Assembly: GCF_001562255.1 (NCBI RefSeq)
Contig: NZ_CP014301.1
Location: 2,542,001-2,606,000, forward strand
Reading direction: 5' to 3'
Length of the DNA: 64,000 nucleotides
Origin: Bosea sp. PAMC 26642
GTDB lineage: Bacteria > Pseudomonadota > Alphaproteobacteria > Rhizobiales > Beijerinckiaceae
Made by a program: the position numbers and the translations under genes. The notes beneath the pieces were generated by a model. The model searched no databases and was not told the origin of the DNA. It was given only the letters and a program-made list of their open reading frames with translations. Shown here one piece after another: positions 46,848 through 55,143 of this stretch (positions are counted from its first letter, which is position 1; every line of letters starts with the position of its first letter).

Positions 46848-48478
46848 ACGCGCCAGAGACCAAGCCGGCGCCCGCCTCCAGCTTTGCGCCGCTGCGTCGG
46901 CGCGTTTTCGCCGTGCTGTGGGCTGCGACGATCATCGGCAATGTCGGCAGCTTCATGCGCGACGTCGCCAGCGCCTGGCTGGTGACGGACCTCTCGGGCG
47001 CACCGGCCGCCGTGGCCCTTGTCCAGGCGGCGGCGACGCTGCCGATCTTCCTGCTCGCGATTCCCGCTGGCGTTCTCTCCGATATTCTCGACCGCCGCAA
47101 ATTCCTCATCGCGATCCAGATTTTGCTGGGCTGCGTCAGCCTCTCGCTGATGCTGTTGTCCACCGCCGGGCTCCTGAGCGTCAGTTCGCTGGTGGGCCTG
47201 ACCTTCCTTGGCGGCATTGGCGCCGCGCTGATGGCACCGACCTGGCAGGCGATCGTTCCCGAACTGGTCGAGAAGCCCAATCTGAAGAGCGCGGTCGCGC
47301 TCAACTCGCTCGGCATCAACATCTCCCGCGCCATCGGCCCTGCACTCGGCGGGCTGATCCTTGCGGGGCTCGGCGCCGGCTTCACCTATGGCGCCGACGT
47401 CCTGAGCTATGTCGTCGTCATCGGCGCGCTGATCTGGTGGAAGCGCGCGCCCAATGCCGACGATGCACTGACAGAGCGTTTCACCGGGGCCTTCGTCGCC
47501 GGCCTGCGCTATGCGAAGGCGAGCCGCGAACTCCATGTCGTGTTGTTACGCGCCGCGATCTTCTTCACCTGCGCCAGTGCGGTCTGGGCGTTGCTGCCGC
47601 TGGTCGCGCGCAACCTGCTTGGTGGCGGTGCCGGATTCTATGGCGTGCTGCTCGGAGCGGTCGGAGCGGGTGCCATCATCGGCGCGCTGCAGCTGCCACG
47701 CCTGCGCGCCCGGCTCGACGCCGATGGCCTGCTGCTGCTGTCGGGCATCGTGACCGCGGCGGTGATGACCGCCCTCGCCTTCGGGCCGCCGCAATGGCTG
47801 GCGGTCATGATCCTACTGCTGCTCGGGGCGGCCTGGATCATCGCGCTGACGACGCTGAACGGCGTGGCTCAGGCAATCCTGCCCAACTGGGTGCGCGGCC
47901 GCGCTCTTGCCGTCTACCTGACCGTCTTCAACGGCGCGATGACGGCCGGCAGCCTCGGCTGGGGCGCCGTGGCCGAAGCCGCAGGCATCAGCGGAACCCT
48001 TTTTATCGGTGCAGCGGCGCTTCTGGTCGCTGCCTTCGTCATGCACCGCGTCAAGCTTCCCACCGGCGAAGCCGATCTGGCGCCATCGAACCATTGGCCC
48101 GAGCCGCTCGTCGCCGCCGCCGTCGAACACGACCGGGGGCCCGTCCTGATCCTGATCGAATATCATGTGCCCGCCGCCGACCGCGACGACTTCGTCAAGG
48201 CGATCCACGAACTATCGGTCGAACGCCGTCGCGACGGCGCCTATGACTGGGGCGTCACGGAGGACACCGCCGACCCCGAGAAGCTGGTGGAATGGTTCAT
48301 AGTCTCCTCCTGGGCCGAGCATTTGCGCCAGCACAAACGCGTCTCCAGGGCGGACGCCGACCTGCAGAAGCGGCTCGCGCGCTTCCATGCCGGAGAGAAC
48401 GGCCCGGTCGTGCGGCACTTCCTCTATCTCAATCCGCCGACGCGGTCGTCCCGGACAGGCAGGGCCCCGGCGGCATGA
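46844..48478 (+). CDS. MFS exporter (MFS_3 / EntS-like) with soluble C-terminal domain
   Basis: A 544-residue protein. Residues 15-405 form a 12-helix MFS carrier of the EntS/MFS_3 group (GNVGSFMRDVASAWLVTDLSG, AGVLSDILDRRKFLIA). After a linker rich in Pro and Glu, a soluble domain of about 115 residues begins at ILIEYHVPAADRDDFVKAIHEL. It resembles the ferredoxin-like fold of antibiotic-biosynthesis monooxygenases. Such C-terminal domains are seen in this MFS group, but their function is unclear. Likely exports a compound linked to the operon. Confidence 0.91.
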   Translation: MNAPETKPAPASSFAPLRRRVFAVLWAATIIGNVGSFMRDVASAWLVTDLSGAPAAVALVQAAATLPIFLLAIPAGVLSDILDRRKFLIAIQILLGCVSLSLMLLSTAGLLSVSSLVGLTFLGGIGAALMAPTWQAIVPELVEKPNLKSAVALNSLGINISRAIGPALGGLILAGLGAGFTYGADVLSYVVVIGALIWWKRAPNADDALTERFTGAFVAGLRYAKASRELHVVLLRAAIFFTCASAVWALLPLVARNLLGGGAGFYGVLLGAVGAGAIIGALQLPRLRARLDADGLLLLSGIVTAAVMTALAFGPPQWLAVMILLLLGAAWIIALTTLNGVAQAILPNWVRGRALAVYLTVFNGAMTAGSLGWGAVAEAAGISGTLFIGAAALLVAAFVMHRVKLPTGEADLAPSNHWPEPLVAAAVEHDRGPVLILIEYHVPAADRDDFVKAIHELSVERRRDGAYDWGVTEDTADPEKLVEWFIVSSWAEHLRQHKRVSRADADLQKRLARFHAGENGPVVRHFLYLNPPTRSSRTGRAPAA

Positions 48479-48559
48479 GGCTGCAGCGATAGACCGAGCA
48501 CACACCCCTGCCGGCAGTTATGTCGGCTGCCCGCCCGGAAAACGCATAAAGGCAAGGCC

Positions 48560-48583
48560 GGCGGCGCAAGATCCTTCGCCGCC
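48560..48583. terminator. Hairpin between convergent genes
   Basis: GGCGGCG (48560-48566) and CGCCGCC (48577-48583) form a 7-bp GC stem, with AAG/CTT inside able to extend it. It lies between the MFS gene and the oppositely oriented DsbA-like gene, so it may serve both strands. No T-run. Confidence 0.4.
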
Positions 48584-48619
48584 AGCCCCGCCACGCTCGC
48601 GTTGCGACCGGTTCGGCTT

Positions 48620-49171
48620 TTATCGGCGGGACGTTGCTGGCCGCTCGCCGGCGTGCACGGCCTGGCCCAGGGCTTCCACCAGGCTCTCGACATCGCGATC
48701 GCCGTCGTAGCGCAAGCCGTTGATGAAGAGTGTCGGCGTTCCATTCACGCCGCTTCGGACGCCGCCCATGAAATCGCCTTTGATCTTCTGGTCGAAGCGG
48801 CCGTCGAACCCTTCCGCGACCGCGGCGGCATCGAGGCCGAGCCGGACTCCGTAAGCGAGGAGGTCGTCGTCGCTCAGGGCGGTCTGGTTCTCGTACAGCA
48901 TGTCGTGAGCTTCCCAGAACTTGCCGATCCCCGCCGCCGCCTCGGCGAACTCGGCGGCGCGAACGGCATGAGGATGCAGTTCGGCGATGGGGAAATTGCG
49001 GAAAACGAAACGCATCTCCTGGCCCATGGCCTGCTGGACGGCTTTCATGACCGGGTAGGCCTCTCCGCAAAAGGGGCATTCGTAGTCGCCGTACTCGACA
49101 AGAGTCACGGGAGCATCGGCCGGGCCCTGCGCGTGATCCTGCGGGCCGACGGGAATGGAGAGGCGGCTCAT
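48620..49171 (-). CDS. DsbA-family thioredoxin-fold protein
   Basis: A 183-residue protein with the active site CPFC at 32-35 (YGDYECPFCGEAYP) and the cis-Pro loop GTPTLFING. A helical insert between these is typical of DsbA/FrnE-like oxidoreductases. No signal peptide is seen, so it is probably cytoplasmic. Its start overlaps the peroxiredoxin stop by 4 bp. It may therefore reduce, or act with, that peroxiredoxin. Confidence 0.9.
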   Translation of the reverse strand: MSRLSIPVGPQDHAQGPADAPVTLVEYGDYECPFCGEAYPVMKAVQQAMGQEMRFVFRNFPIAELHPHAVRAAEFAEAAAGIGKFWEAHDMLYENQTALSDDDLLAYGVRLGLDAAAVAEGFDGRFDQKIKGDFMGGVRSGVNGTPTLFINGLRYDGDRDVESLVEALGQAVHAGERPATSRR

Positions 49172-49677
49172 GATTGAACTCCCTGGGAAAGTGATGGTGA
49201 GGCGAGCTTGTCCAGCGCATCGAGAATGCCGTCGGCGCCGGGATTGATGCCGAGGGGCGAGACGAAACTCCAGGCGATGACGCCCTTGGCGTCGAGGACG
49301 AACAGCGCCCGCTCGGTCGTCCCCTCCCCGTCCCGGTAGACGCCGTAGCTTCGCGCCACCGCGCCCTTGGGTTCGAAATCGGCAAGCAGGGGGAAATGCA
49401 GCTTGCGCTGTTCGGCGAAGGCCGCATGGCACCAGACGCCATCGACCGAAATGCCGACGAGCTGGGCCCCTAAACGGTGAAATTCGGGAAGAATCTCGTT
49501 GTAGAGCGCCATCTGGTCGCCGCAGACCGGACTCCAGTCGGCCGGGTAGAAGGCGAGGATCGCCGGCTTGCCGCGCAGATCGTCGAGCGAGACCTTCTGG
49601 TCCGGCGTCACCGGCAGATTGAAGGCCGGGGCGGCGCTTCCGGGGGGCAGCGCCGTTGCGGGGTACGACTGGGACAT
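49168..49677 (-). CDS. Peroxiredoxin (AhpC/TSA, AhpE-BCP-like)
   Basis: A 169-residue thiol peroxidase. The peroxidatic cysteine is C52 (YPADWSPVCGDQ); the T usually two residues before the Cys is S here, but the proline is kept. C83 is a possible resolving cysteine. DEFAULT strands (KVSLDDLRGKPAILAFYP, RALFVLDAKGVIAWSF) fit the family. It would reduce hydrogen or organic peroxides. Coupled to the DsbA-like gene and 51 bp downstream of dps on the same strand. Confidence 0.9.
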   Translation of the reverse strand: MSQSYPATALPPGSAAPAFNLPVTPDQKVSLDDLRGKPAILAFYPADWSPVCGDQMALYNEILPEFHRLGAQLVGISVDGVWCHAAFAEQRKLHFPLLADFEPKGAVARSYGVYRDGEGTTERALFVLDAKGVIAWSFVSPLGINPGADGILDALDKLASPSLSQGVQS

Positions 49678-49728
49678 GGCAAGCCTTCTCGAGCGATCGA
49701 ATGGAATTGCGAGATGGGACGGCCGAGC

Positions 49729-50247
49729 TCAGCGCGCCGGGCGTGTGATCTCGTAGAGGAACCAGCTGCGACGCTCGGCCTCGTCGATCCAGACTTCGAT
49801 CAGGCTTGTCGAGGCGACGTCGTTGTGGCTCTCGCAGACGCCATGGGTCGCACGCAGGAAGCCGGTCAGCCGACGATTGTCGTCGGCGAGCTCGGCCAGC
49901 ATGTCCTGCGGCGTGACATAATCGGCATCGTTGTCGAGCAGGCGCTGGATGCGGTTGATTTGGCCGATCGAGCGCAGGGTGGTGCCGCCGACCTTGCGGG
50001 CCCGTTCGGCGATGGCGTCCGTCGTCGAGAAGATCTGGTCGCCCTGTTCGTCGAGCATCAGGTGGTAGTCACGGAAATGCGGCCCCGAGAGATGCCAGTG
50101 GAAGTTCTTGGTCTTGAGATAAAGCGCGAACATGTCGGCGAGCAGGCCGGTCAGCGAAGCGGCGATGTCCGTCGTTGCCTGCGCACCGAGATCGGTCGGC
50201 GTGCGCAGGGCAGCGGTTCTACGAAGCTGAAGGGAAAGATCGGTCAT
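49729..50247 (-). CDS. dps: Dps-family ferritin-like DNA-protection protein
   Basis: A 172-residue four-helix protein. The inter-subunit ferroxidase residues by family comparison are H50 (FHWHLSG), D77 and E81 (TTDAIAERA). It would store iron and consume peroxide, protecting DNA in stress or stationary phase. The start at 50247 has AGGAG a few bases upstream. Basic residues in the N-terminal 15 (RR) could contribute to DNA binding. With the peroxiredoxin and DsbA-like genes it forms an oxidative-stress cluster. Confidence 0.93.
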   Translation of the reverse strand: MTDLSLQLRRTAALRTPTDLGAQATTDIAASLTGLLADMFALYLKTKNFHWHLSGPHFRDYHLMLDEQGDQIFSTTDAIAERARKVGGTTLRSIGQINRIQRLLDNDADYVTPQDMLAELADDNRRLTGFLRATHGVCESHNDVASTSLIEVWIDEAERRSWFLYEITRPAR

Positions 50248-50645
50248 GAGGGATCTCCTGAACCCGGCGGGCCATGGTGGAGGCTGCCGCGACGGTTGCG
50301 GACCACCGGGAAGAGGCTCTCCGGAGGACCGGGCCTGATGGCCCGATGGAGTGGAGAATAAGGGGGTGCGTGGCTCGCCTGTATCGGCCGATCGTTTCGT
50401 TGCCTCATACGTCGGTTTAGTCCCGGCGCCCGTAAGGCCGTCGCCGAGGCGCATGTCGCAATCCCGGCCGGCAGTGCCGCCATGCAGTCTAAACCCCTGT
50501 ATGATGTTCCCGGCCGCCCGGGTCGGTCAGAACGTCCCGGCTGACGAATTCCGGCCAAGGATGACGAAAATGTTCAAGCGCGGGCGGGCACGATGACCTA
50601 CGTTCCAGCTTGGGAAGCTCCCACGCTCCAAGGCAGATTCTGTTT
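50248..50645. other. Divergent intergenic region between dps and the histidine kinase
   Basis: No supported gene in these 398 bp. It should contain the promoters of dps (leftward) and of the sensor kinase (rightward). The only clear element is the box at 50491-50513, which is repeated before the receiver gene at 53389. A small open frame (50351-50596) lacks any recognisable motif and was not called. Confidence 0.55.
50491..50513 (+). promoter_or_regulatory. Kinase-promoter box (shared motif, copy 1)
   Basis: AAACC, two variable bases, then TGTATGAT, followed by TTCC and CGG. The same order is found at 53284-53305. TATGAT could act as a -10 element. Located about 140 bp before the kinase start. 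Confidence 0.5.
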
Positions 50646-52616
50646 ATGTCGTCTCTTGCGCTCGTCGATCCGCGACCGCCGCGTCCGCCTTCGCCACGCA
50701 AGGCCGGAAAGGTGGGCTCGACATCGGGATCGCGCATGACGCGTACCGCATTACGCGTCGCAGCCGCGCTGCTCGCGCTCGGGATCTTCCTGATCGATAC
50801 GCTGACCCCGCTCGAAGGCGCGGTGGCCGTTCTCTATGTCGTCGTTGTCCTGCTCGCCGCGCGGACATCGCGGCGTGGCGACATTGTCGTAGCCGCCGCC
50901 GGTAGCATCCTGCTCACCGTCGCGGCCTATGTCGACAGCCACGGACTGACCCATGCCGGCTCGCCGACCTTGCGAGCGCTCGTCAGTCTGTCGGCGATCG
51001 GCATCACCGCTGCTCTCGCGCTCCAGAACCAGCGCGCGACGGATATGCTCTCCGCTCAGGCCAGGCTGCTGAACCTCTCGCATGACATGATCTTCGTGAG
51101 AGACAGTTTCGGCGTGATCACGTTCTGGAACAGCACGGCCGAGGAGGTCTATGGCTGGCGGTCTCGCGAGGCGGTCGGCCGGGTGGCGGATGAACTGCTC
51201 GAGACACGCTATGCCGAGCGACGCGAGACGATCGAGGCAGCCCTGCTCGGGACGGGGCGCTGGGACGGCACCCTCGAACAGCGGACCAGGACCGGCAGCA
51301 CCCTGATCGTCGAGAGCCGCTGGGCCGTGCAGCGCGACCAGCTCGGCCGGCCCATGGGCGTGCTCGAAACGCACACCGATGTCACCAGTCGCCAGGCAGC
51401 CCATGCCGCCCTCGTCCAGAGCGAGCGGCGCTACCGCCGCATGTTCGACGCCAGCCGGATCGGCGTCGTCCAGGAGGACTGGAGCGACATCAGGGCCGAA
51501 CTGAACGCCCTTGGCCTTGCGAACGCGACGGCGCTCGGAGCGCATCTCGCCAGCCATCCGGACTTTATCGAACGTGCCCGCAAGCTGACGAAGATCGTCG
51601 ATGTGAACCCCGCATTTCTTTCGATGGTTGCGGCAGACAGTTCATCCCGCTTTCTTGAATCGGTCGACAATATCCTGTGTGAAACCGACAGGACTTTCGC
51701 CGCAGCGCTGGCGGCATTCGCCCGAGGCGATGCCTTCCACGAGGGCGAGACCGAACTTGTCGGGATCGACGGGCGCCGCGTCCCGGTGCTCTTTGCGATC
51801 ACCTTTCCCGGCGTCGATGACGGCGACGGCAACGTCCTCGTTTTCGTCATCGACAACACCGAGCGCAAGCAGGCCCAGGATGCCGTACTCGCAGCGCAGG
51901 CCGAGCTCGCCCATGCCGCCCGCGTCGCGACGCTGGGCGAACTCACGGCCTCTATCGCCCATGAGGTCAACCAGCCGCTGATGGCGGTCGTGACCAGCGG
52001 CGAGGCCGGGATGCGTTGGCTGCGCCGCGAAACGCCCGATCTGCACGAGGTCGAAACGGCAATCGGACGCATCGTCTCGGAAGGACGCAGGGCCAGCGAG
52101 ATCGTCAAGCGCATTCGCGCTTTCCTCAAGAAGGCACCGGCACAGCAAAGCGAGCTCGGCATAGCCGCGATCATCGAGGAGGCGAGCCAGCTCGTGCAGC
52201 GCGAACTCACGCGCGAACGCGTCGAACTGCGCATCGAGATCGAGTCCGGACTGCCGGCGATCATGGGCGACCGGATTCAGCTCCAGCAGGTTCTGGTCAA
52301 CCTCATGGTAAATGCCGGACAGGCGATGGCCGACCAGGCGGGGCCGCGCCTGCTTTCGATCGGTGCGACACGCTCGACCCCCGACAGTCTTACGGTCACG
52401 ATCCGCGATTCCGGACCCGGCATCGCCGAAGGCGATCTGGCTCGCCTGTTCGACCCCTTCTTCACGACCAAGCAGCAGGGGATGGGCATGGGGCTTGCGA
52501 TCTGCCGGACGACGACGGAAGCTCATGGCGGCAAACTCTCTGTCGAGAGCGCGCCGGGCCAGGGCGCGACCTTCCAGGTCACGCTCCCGGTATCGCAGGA
52601 CGGCATGACACCATGA
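50646..52616 (+). CDS. PAS-domain sensor histidine kinase
   Basis: A 656-residue inner-membrane kinase. Four helices lie in the first 140 residues (for example AVAVLYVVVVLLAA and IVVAAAGSILLTVAAYV). A PAS domain follows (DMIFVRDSFGVITFWNSTAEEVYGW), then a second, variant PAS with an insert around ELNALGLANATALGAHLASHPDF. The phosphoacceptor is H439 (ASIAHEVNQPL). The ATPase has an N-box (LVNLMVNAGQAM), DSGPGIAEGD, FDPFFTTK and GMGLAICR. Its stop overlaps the start of a FixJ-type regulator (ATGA), its obvious partner. The signal is unknown; PAS fold and location beside peroxide-defence genes hint at a redox cue. Confidence 0.93.
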   Translation: MSSLALVDPRPPRPPSPRKAGKVGSTSGSRMTRTALRVAAALLALGIFLIDTLTPLEGAVAVLYVVVVLLAARTSRRGDIVVAAAGSILLTVAAYVDSHGLTHAGSPTLRALVSLSAIGITAALALQNQRATDMLSAQARLLNLSHDMIFVRDSFGVITFWNSTAEEVYGWRSREAVGRVADELLETRYAERRETIEAALLGTGRWDGTLEQRTRTGSTLIVESRWAVQRDQLGRPMGVLETHTDVTSRQAAHAALVQSERRYRRMFDASRIGVVQEDWSDIRAELNALGLANATALGAHLASHPDFIERARKLTKIVDVNPAFLSMVAADSSSRFLESVDNILCETDRTFAAALAAFARGDAFHEGETELVGIDGRRVPVLFAITFPGVDDGDGNVLVFVIDNTERKQAQDAVLAAQAELAHAARVATLGELTASIAHEVNQPLMAVVTSGEAGMRWLRRETPDLHEVETAIGRIVSEGRRASEIVKRIRAFLKKAPAQQSELGIAAIIEEASQLVQRELTRERVELRIEIESGLPAIMGDRIQLQQVLVNLMVNAGQAMADQAGPRLLSIGATRSTPDSLTVTIRDSGPGIAEGDLARLFDPFFTTKQQGMGMGLAICRTTTEAHGGKLSVESAPGQGATFQVTLPVSQDGMTP

Positions 52617-53269
52617 TCAGGCAGACATCGGCGAGGGCCGCCGCCTCCACACCCCCAAGTCAGCCCGTCGTCATCGTCGTCGATGACGACCTTGCCGTTC
52701 GCGAATCCCTCGACAGCCTGTTCCGGTCCATCGGCATTCAGACCCGGCTCTTCGGATCGCCGGCAGAACTTCTTCAGGGTTCGCTTCCGGACTTGCCGGG
52801 CTGCATGATTCTCGACGTACGCCTCCCGGGCATCAGCGGGCTGGATTTTCACGATCAGCTCGCCAGGCACGGCATCGACCTGCCGATCATCTTCATGACC
52901 GGTCATGGCGATATCCCGATGACGGTGCGGGCGATGAAGGCCGGCGCCGTCGATTTCCTGTCCAAACCGTTCCGGGATCAGGACATGCTCGACGCGGTGA
53001 CCGCAGCGATCGAGCGCGACAAGCAAAGACGGACGCAGGCCGACGCGAAGAATCACCTTCGCGCCGAATATGAGACGCTGACGCCGCGCGAGCGTGAGGT
53101 CCTGGCCCATGTCGTGTCGGGGCTGATGAACAAGCAGGTCGCCGGCATGATCGGCCTGAGCGAGATCACGGTGAAGATCCATCGCGGCAACGTCATGCGG
53201 AAGATGGGGGTGCGTTCGCTCGCCGATCTCGTGCGCAAGGCGGAAGCGCTCGGCATTTCCCGACCTTGA
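52613..53269 (+). CDS. FixJ/NarL-type response regulator
   Basis: A 218-residue regulator. The receiver domain (about 18-135) has the acidic pocket D24-D26, phospho-acceptor D68 (MILDVRLPGISG), T96 and K118 (LSKPF). A LuxR-type HTH (about 150-215: LTPREREVLAHVVSGLMNKQVAGMIGLSEITVKIHRGNVMRKMG) follows a short linker. It overlaps the kinase gene by 4 bp and is presumably phosphorylated by it. Confidence 0.95.
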   Translation: MIRQTSARAAASTPPSQPVVIVVDDDLAVRESLDSLFRSIGIQTRLFGSPAELLQGSLPDLPGCMILDVRLPGISGLDFHDQLARHGIDLPIIFMTGHGDIPMTVRAMKAGAVDFLSKPFRDQDMLDAVTAAIERDKQRRTQADAKNHLRAEYETLTPREREVLAHVVSGLMNKQVAGMIGLSEITVKIHRGNVMRKMGVRSLADLVRKAEALGISRP

Positions 53270-53283
53270 GGGGTGTCGCCTCC

Positions 53284-53305
53284 AAACCAGTGTATGATTT
53301 CCAGG
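53284..53305 (+). promoter_or_regulatory. Receiver-gene promoter box (shared motif, copy 2)
   Basis: AAACC, AG, TGTATGAT, then TTCC and AGG; 13 of 15 core bases are identical to the copy at 50491. It lies about 84 bp before the receiver-only gene. The two copies suggest autoregulation by the FixJ-type protein. Confidence 0.5.
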
Positions 53306-53388
53306 GTCGCGGCAGGGGTCCATACAGGATCGCAGCCGCGCATCGGACGCTCCCTTCGGGCGACTTAAACGCGCGAAGGATTTTGCCT

Positions 53389-53790
53389 ATGACCGGCTCT
53401 CCCACGATCGCGATCATCGACGATGACGACGGGGTTCGCACCTCGCTCGCCAGCCTCGTGCGCTCGCTCGGCTACGACGTCCGCAGCTATGCCTCGGCGC
53501 CCGCATTCCTGAACGATCGGGAGATCGGCGACCCCGACTGCATGATATCCGACATCCAGATGCCGCAGATGACGGGGGACGAGCTGCAGGCCGAACTGAT
53601 CGCAGCCGGCCGCAGCTTCCCGATGATCTTCATGACAGCCTTCCCGACCGAAGCAACGCGAAGCCGCGTCATGGCGGCGGGCGCCTGCGCCTATCTCGAC
53701 AAGCCCGCTGACGGCGATGCCATCGCCCGCTACCTTGCGGCTGCGCTCGATCACAGCCGCGCATTGCAAGCGCCCCCGCAGTCAAGCTGA
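53389..53790 (+). CDS. Receiver-only response regulator (FixJ receiver-like)
   Basis: A 133-residue stand-alone receiver. The acidic pocket is at D11-D14, phospho-acceptor at D55 (CMISDIQMPQMTGDEL), T83 and K105 (YLDKPAD). No output domain. AAGGA lies 8 bp before the ATG at 53389. Such single-domain receivers often act as phosphate sinks or output modulators for a neighbouring kinase. This one lies 119 bp after the FixJ-type gene and shares a promoter box with the kinase. Confidence 0.93.
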   Translation: MTGSPTIAIIDDDDGVRTSLASLVRSLGYDVRSYASAPAFLNDREIGDPDCMISDIQMPQMTGDELQAELIAAGRSFPMIFMTAFPTEATRSRVMAAGACAYLDKPADGDAIARYLAAALDHSRALQAPPQSS

Positions 53791-53886
53791 CACAACACCT
53801 TCGTATAGGCCACCGAAGCGAACGTAGGATGTTCGATCGCGAACCATCATCCTAGCTTTCATCGTCAACCCGCTCTGGAGACAAGA

Positions 53887-54006
53887 ATGAGCACGATCAA
53901 GACGACGAAATGCCTCGGGACGTTTGACCGGGACTGCGGAACGAGAAGCTTCGGCCCGATGAGCCGCACCAGCGCCGAGCGGCCGGCCATCGCCAGGGCA
54001 CGCTAG
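53887..54006 (+). CDS. Possible 39-residue small protein
   Basis: An ATG at 53887 with GGAGACA about 6 bp upstream opens a 39-codon frame ending TAG at 54004-54006, just 7 bp before the next gene. The product is basic (several Arg/Lys) with two Cys (TKCLGT, RDCGTR) and no hydrophobic segment. Nothing recognisable; the ribosome site and spacing are the main support. It could instead be a leader or relic. Confidence 0.35.
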   Translation: MSTIKTTKCLGTFDRDCGTRSFGPMSRTSAERPAIARAR

Positions 54007-54013
54007 GTCGGCC

Positions 54014-55000
54014 ATGTCGAATCTGGACCCCAATCCCAATCTCACGCGGCGCGACATCGTCGCCGGAGTCGCCGGCATCGCTGCCGCGACGTGGCTTCCG
54101 TCAGAGGCCTTTGCCCAGAACCAACCACCCCACCAGCTTTCAAGAGGAGAGACGAAAATGAGCAGCGGTTTCGTGAAGACCAAGGACGGCACCGAGATCT
54201 TCTACAAGGACTGGGGCCCCAAGACGGCCCAGCCGATCGTTTTCCACCATGGCTGGCCGCTGTCCTCGGACGACTGGGACGCGCAGATGCTGTTCTTCCT
54301 CGCCAACGGCTACCGCGTCGTCGCCCATGACCGGCGCGGCCATGGCCGCTCGACACAGGTCAGCACCGGCAACACCATGGACCAGTATGCCGCCGATGCG
54401 TCGGACGTTTTCGAGCATCTCGATCTGCGCAACGCGGTCCATATCGGCCATTCGACCGGCGGCGGCGAAGTGGCGCGCTATGTCGCCAAACACGGCCAGC
54501 CCCAGGGTCGCGTCGCCAAGGCCGTGCTCGTCAGCGCCGTTCCTCCGCTGATGCTCAAGACCGAGAAAAACCCCGGCGGTCTGCCAATCGAAGTGTTCGA
54601 CGGCCTCCGCAAGGCGCTCGCCGACAATCGCGCGCAGTTCTATCTCGACGTCGCGTCGGGTCCCTTCTACGGCTTCAACCGGCCGGGCGCGAAAATCTCT
54701 CAGGGTGTGATCCAGAATTGGTGGCGCCAGGGCATGATCGGCGGCGCGCTGGCTCATTACGAGGGCATCAAGGCCTTCTCGGAAACCGACCAGACAGAAG
54801 ATCTTAAGGCGATCACCGTGCCGACCCTCGTGCTCCACGGCGAGGACGACCAGATCGTCCCGATCGACGACAGCGGCCGGCTTTCGGTCAAGCTGCTCGC
54901 CAAGGGCACGCTGAAGACCTATCCGGGCTTCCCCCATGGGATGCTGACCACCCATGCAGAGGTGATCAATCCCGACCTGCTCGCCTTCGTCAAAGGCTGA
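54014..55000 (+). CDS. Alpha/beta hydrolase (non-heme haloperoxidase-like), with possible Tat signal
   Basis: A 328-residue hydrolase. Residues 1-35 look like a Tat signal ([19 protein letters not shown], ending EAFAQ). The catalytic domain starts near residue 50. The nucleophile is S147 ([10 protein letters not shown]), the acid lies in [10 protein letters not shown] and the histidine in GFPHGM. The block [12 protein letters not shown] and RRGHGRS are typical of cofactor-free chloroperoxidase/esterase enzymes. A second start at 54158 (M49, residue sequence MSSGF) has GAGGAGA 6-7 bp upstream and would give a cytoplasmic form without the signal. It is followed by a strong terminator. Confidence 0.9.
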   Translation: MSNLDPNPNLTRRDIVAGVAGIAAATWLPSEAFAQNQPPHQLSRGETKMSSGFVKTKDGTEIFYKDWGPKTAQPIVFHHGWPLSSDDWDAQMLFFLANGYRVVAHDRRGHGRSTQVSTGNTMDQYAADASDVFEHLDLRNAVHIGHSTGGGEVARYVAKHGQPQGRVAKAVLVSAVPPLMLKTEKNPGGLPIEVFDGLRKALADNRAQFYLDVASGPFYGFNRPGAKISQGVIQNWWRQGMIGGALAHYEGIKAFSETDQTEDLKAITVPTLVLHGEDDQIVPIDDSGRLSVKLLAKGTLKTYPGFPHGMLTTHAEVINPDLLAFVKG

Positions 55001-55017
55001 CGGCTCCTGATACACGC

Positions 55018-55052
55018 AAGGGAGAGCGGATCATCGTCCGCTCTCCCTTTTT
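55018..55052 (+). terminator. Intrinsic terminator after the alpha/beta hydrolase
   Basis: GGGAGAGCGGA (55020-55030) and TCCGCTCTCCC (55037-55047) form a perfect 11-bp stem with a 6-nt loop (TCATCG). Five Ts follow, and the AA before the stem pair with the first two. It is the clearest Rho-independent terminator in the window. Confidence 0.92.
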
Positions 55053-55143
55053 CGCGAGTTCGGCGCATGCACCGGCGTGCATGGATTTCTCGGCCACGCG
55101 GCGATAAGCCGAGAGTTCGAGTCACGCCGGGAAGACGACGATC

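Noticed and set aside
50351..50596. 81-codon frame between dps and the kinase
   Set aside because: Covers the shared promoter box, has no ribosome site of note and no recognisable motif.
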